A stretch of DNA of 6,544 nt from assembly GCA_910586025.1 (NCBI GenBank), contig CAJUIO010000092.1, forward strand, positions 1-6,544, in the 5' to 3' direction. Positions 4,334-6,544 of this stretch are shown piece after piece. The notes beneath the pieces are model-generated. The model searched no databases. It was not told where the DNA came from and saw only the letters and a list, made by a program, of their open reading frames with translations. This stretch comes from an uncultured Lachnospiraceae bacterium. GTDB taxonomy: Bacteria > Bacillota > Clostridia > Lachnospirales > Lachnospiraceae. Position numbers and translations under genes: made by a program. Every line of letters begins with the position of its first letter. Positions within the stretch are counted from its first letter, which is position 1.

Positions 4334-6544
4334 TTACTTATAAATCAGTGCATAAGCATAGAACTTATTTGTTTTTATTGTGATCGTTTCCGGATCACTG
4401 TCCAAATCATTATAAAGAATCGGCTGCCCGCCCTTTGTGACGCAGATCATCTTATAATCTCTGTTTTCTTTATAAATGGCGGACGGGATTTTTATGGTAA
4501 CCTGTATTTCCTCATCCATACTGTAGGTATTCTTGGAAAGAGAGTAAATGTTAAAAGTCCTCCCGATGGTATAATCCCCAAGAACCGCCTCAAAAGACTT
4601 AAAGCACATAGGCCCCTGTACCGCGTTCTCTATGGAAATCGGATAGTCATTATCCTTTGACGTCGTGTACCGGACAGTCTCTTTTCCCACACAGGCGTAC
4701 CGCTTTATCTCGTCAGGAGTCGTGGGTTTCCATACCTCCATAACCGCCTTTACGCCTGAGTTCAGGACGGATGACGGCCAGGATCCGCCATCAGACTTAT
4801 CTTTGCCGGTATTGTCATTATCCGTGTTGTTATCGTTGGTGCCGCCATCACCGGGATCCGGTGTTAAAGCGGGGCCGGCGCTTGGAACCGGGCTGGTGCC
4901 GGGTGCGGGACTTGGGCTCGTACCAGGAGCCGGGCTGGTGCCGGGATCAGGACTAGTGCCAGGGGCCGGGCTGGTGCCGGGATCAGGACTAGTTCCAGGA
5001 GCCGGACTGGTGCCGGGATCAGGACTAGTTCCAGGAGCCGGACTGGTGCCGGGATCAGGACTGCTGCCGGGTGTGGGACTGGGTGCCATCGGGACATAGT
5101 TATAATGTATCGTCGCCTTTGACACTGCCGCTGCGGTATCGCCTATTTTGCTTACTCTGTTCCACTGCTCCTGGCTGCCGGTAAAATATATATCCGACAG
5201 AGGACAGGCTGAAAATGCCGCTATTCCTATCATGGTTACGCTGTCAGGAATTATGACAGTGGTCACTCCGGAGGAGGCAAACGCTGACTCTCCGATACTT
5301 TCCGCCCCCTGCGGAATCTCCACTCCGGCAAGCATCAGGCAGCTCTTAAACATCCTGTCACTAATACGGTCTATATTTACAGGCAGCGTTACCCTTACCA
5401 GATAAAAGCACTCCGCAAACAGATCGTCGCCCAGCTTTACCTGCCTGCTGCCGGGGGCAAAGGTCGCACTTGACATATTCTGACATTGAATAAATGCCGC
5501 CGCACCCACCTCCCCAATAGTGGATGGTAATGCGATTGAAGCAAGTTTTGTGCATGAGCGGAAAGCATTCTGTTCGATTGTTTCCACACCTTCGCAAACC
5601 GTCACCGAACTGAGATTTTCACATTCCCGGAAGGCGCTGTCACCGATAGTTTTCACGCTGGAGGGAATGGTCACGGAAATAATCCCCGAACTGCGGAAAG
5701 CGCTGTTTCCAATGGCTGTCACACTGGTGGAAATCTCTGCACTCAAAACATCGCAGTTCCAAAAAGCGCAGGAACCCACACTGGTAACGCCATTCTCAAT
5801 CACGACCTTGCGGATTTTATCGCTGTTTGTACTCCAGGGCTGGTCTCCGATACTGCCAAAATCCGGCATGGCACCCTGGCCGGAGATGGTCAGCGTTCCT
5901 GCCTTCGTCAGATTCCAGGCAAGCCCTCCGTCAAGATTTCCCGATGCAATTGATACGTTGGCATCCGGATCATCCGGCGGAATATAGTTTTCCGGATAGC
6001 GGGTAATATAATGGCTGGTGTTGGCCGTCACCTCTTCCCTGGATATTGCCCGTCCCCAATGAACCTTGCCTTTGTGGTCCCCGGTGCTGATGTTTCCTTC
6101 GGCGACAACCACGCCCGCATCGTTTACCTCAAGCACGATCACGGTATGGGTGTCATTATGTACCCGCAGGATATCACCAACCTTTATATCTTCATAGGAA
6201 AATTCACCGGCCGCATACATCCTGGCCGGCAGGCTGTCAAACGCCGCATCGCTGAGTATAAATGCGAAGGCCACACAGCCCACGGCACTGATCCTATGTC
6301 CGTCAAGGTTTCCGCCCTTCCAATAGTAATATTTTGCGTCTGAATAGGGTTCATAATCAGTCCAGGTCGTTCCTTCCTTATATTCCTCCTGATCCCTCAG
6401 CGCAATCATGGCCGCATAGGCCTCCGCCGGGGTGGGGATCGTACCGTCACGTGCGGTCATCAGGGTTGTCGGGTAATTCAATAAGGAAATGGTCTCGTCA
6501 GGAGTCGCACTGACACGTGGATCCATTCCTTCCGGGGTCTCCTG
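4334..6544 (-). CDS. BspA-like leucine-rich repeat surface protein with N-terminal Cys/His domain, 5' end outside window
   Basis: Large extracellular protein, probably for adhesion or cell-surface work. The frame is open through the right edge, six codons before the ATG at 6526; no signal peptide follows that ATG and AGGAG is 12 bases away, so the true start is outside. Residues below count from that ATG. About 30-178: a papain-like-fold candidate with C84 (AVGCVAFAF), H127 (NDTHTVIVLEV) and E143/N145 (VAEGN), like domains I recall in Lachnospiraceae surface proteins. About 190-478: LRR_5 region, opened by an 'LTISGQGAMPDF' segment, nine modules marked by F255, F277, F299, F322, F345, F370, F393, F416 and F438 (22-25 residue spacing), closed by a 'FTGSQEQW...ATIHYNY' motif. 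About 481-556: Pro-rich linker. About 557-580: Asn/Asp/Gly-rich. About 588-730: C-terminal, beta-rich looking domain. No LPXTG, choline-binding or SLH motif is visible, so how it is held is unknown. Confidence 0.9.
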   Translation of the reverse strand, partial: QETPEGMDPRVSATPDETISLLNYPTTLMTARDGTIPTPAEAYAAMIALRDQEEYKEGTTWTDYEPYSDAKYYYWKGGNLDGHRISAVGCVAFAFILSDAAFDSLPARMYAAGEFSYEDIKVGDILRVHNDTHTVIVLEVNDAGVVVAEGNISTGDHKGKVHWGRAISREEVTANTSHYITRYPENYIPPDDPDANVSIASGNLDGGLAWNLTKAGTLTISGQGAMPDFGSIGDQPWSTNSDKIRKVVIENGVTSVGSCAFWNCDVLSAEISTSVTAIGNSAFRSSGIISVTIPSSVKTIGDSAFRECENLSSVTVCEGVETIEQNAFRSCTKLASIALPSTIGEVGAAAFIQCQNMSSATFAPGSRQVKLGDDLFAECFYLVRVTLPVNIDRISDRMFKSCLMLAGVEIPQGAESIGESAFASSGVTTVIIPDSVTMIGIAAFSACPLSDIYFTGSQEQWNRVSKIGDTAAAVSKATIHYNYVPMAPSPTPGSSPDPGTSPAPGTSPDPGTSPAPGTSPDPGTSPAPGTSPDPGTSPAPGTSPSPAPGTSPVPSAGPALTPDPGDGGTNDNNTDNDNTGKDKSDGGSWPSSVLNSGVKAVMEVWKPTTPDEIKRYACVGKETVRYTTSKDNDYPISIENAVQGPMCFKSFEAVLGDYTIGRTFNIYSLSKNTYSMDEEIQVTIKIPSAIYKENRDYKMICVTKGGQPILYNDLDSDPETITIKTNKFYAYALIYK
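4913..5056 (-). repeat. 36-bp tandem repeat, four copies, coding for a Pro-rich linker
   Basis: Four in-frame 36-bp units (5021-5056, 4985-5020, 4949-4984, 4913-4948), each encoding DPGTSPAPGTSP. The first two units in gene order are identical in all 36 bases, and the others differ by few substitutions, so copy number has probably changed recently by slippage or unequal recombination. Degenerate half-units continue on both sides (about 4883-4912 and 5057-5083). The repeat gives an extended, flexible stalk between the LRR domain and the C-terminal domain, probably spanning cell-wall material. Confidence 0.95.

Noticed and set aside
4913..5056. Possible CRISPR array because of a 36-bp repeat unit
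   Set aside because: The units are directly adjacent with no spacers, lie in frame inside a gene, and no cas gene is present.
4665..5099. Plus-strand frame encoding an elastin-like Gly/Val/Pro repeat
   Set aside because: It is the reverse-complement reading of the Pro-rich stalk repeat; the repeat period of 36 keeps all frames open.
5520..5987. Plus-strand frame of 155 codons
   Set aside because: Antisense shadow of the LRR modules; no plausible start signal or recognisable domain.

Overview
The window looks like chromosomal DNA of a moderately GC-rich, low-complexity-leader Firmicute, most likely a gut clostridium of the Lachnospiraceae type. The reasons are strong AGGAG-type ribosome binding sites, a BspA-like LRR surface protein with a Pro/Gly/Ser/Thr linker, an OmpR-type two-component pair, an NhaC-family antiporter and a small exported PepSY-like protein. 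The taxon is inferred from gene style and is not proven by a marker gene.

Every supported gene lies on the minus strand, so the window reads right to left. From 6544 to 4334 there is a secreted or surface protein, cut at its N-terminus by the window edge. It has a Cys/His papain-like domain, nine LRR_5 modules, a 12-residue Pro-rich repeat and a C-terminal beta-type domain. A strong hairpin at 4274-4324 closes this unit. A fresh promoter with a perfect TATAAT then starts the response regulator gene (4171-3518, TTG start). That gene overlaps the sensor kinase gene (3521-2100) by the four bases ATGA. Just past the kinase stop lies an 11-bp-phased direct repeat overlapping a likely -35 element, then a leader hairpin, then a gene for an exported PepSY-like protein (1966-1112). 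Last is an NhaC-family Na+/H+ antiporter (1019 to beyond base 1), with its own extended -10 promoter and its C-terminus outside the window.

The central unit (regulator, kinase, exported PepSY-like protein) reads as one signalling module. The kinase senses something outside the membrane, the regulator probably binds the phased repeat, and the exported protein is the nearest candidate target or periplasmic/extracellular partner. This link is inferred from position and motif geometry. The LRR protein and the antiporter are separated from the module by a terminator and a promoter respectively, so their functional connection is open.

No stretch longer than about 160 bases lacks a gene. I see no tRNA, rRNA, CRISPR array, insertion sequence, phage gene or attachment site. 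The window is mostly ordinary. The most interesting points are the phased operator-like repeat, the leader hairpin, a Thr-to-Ile change in the kinase H-box and the architecture of the LRR protein.
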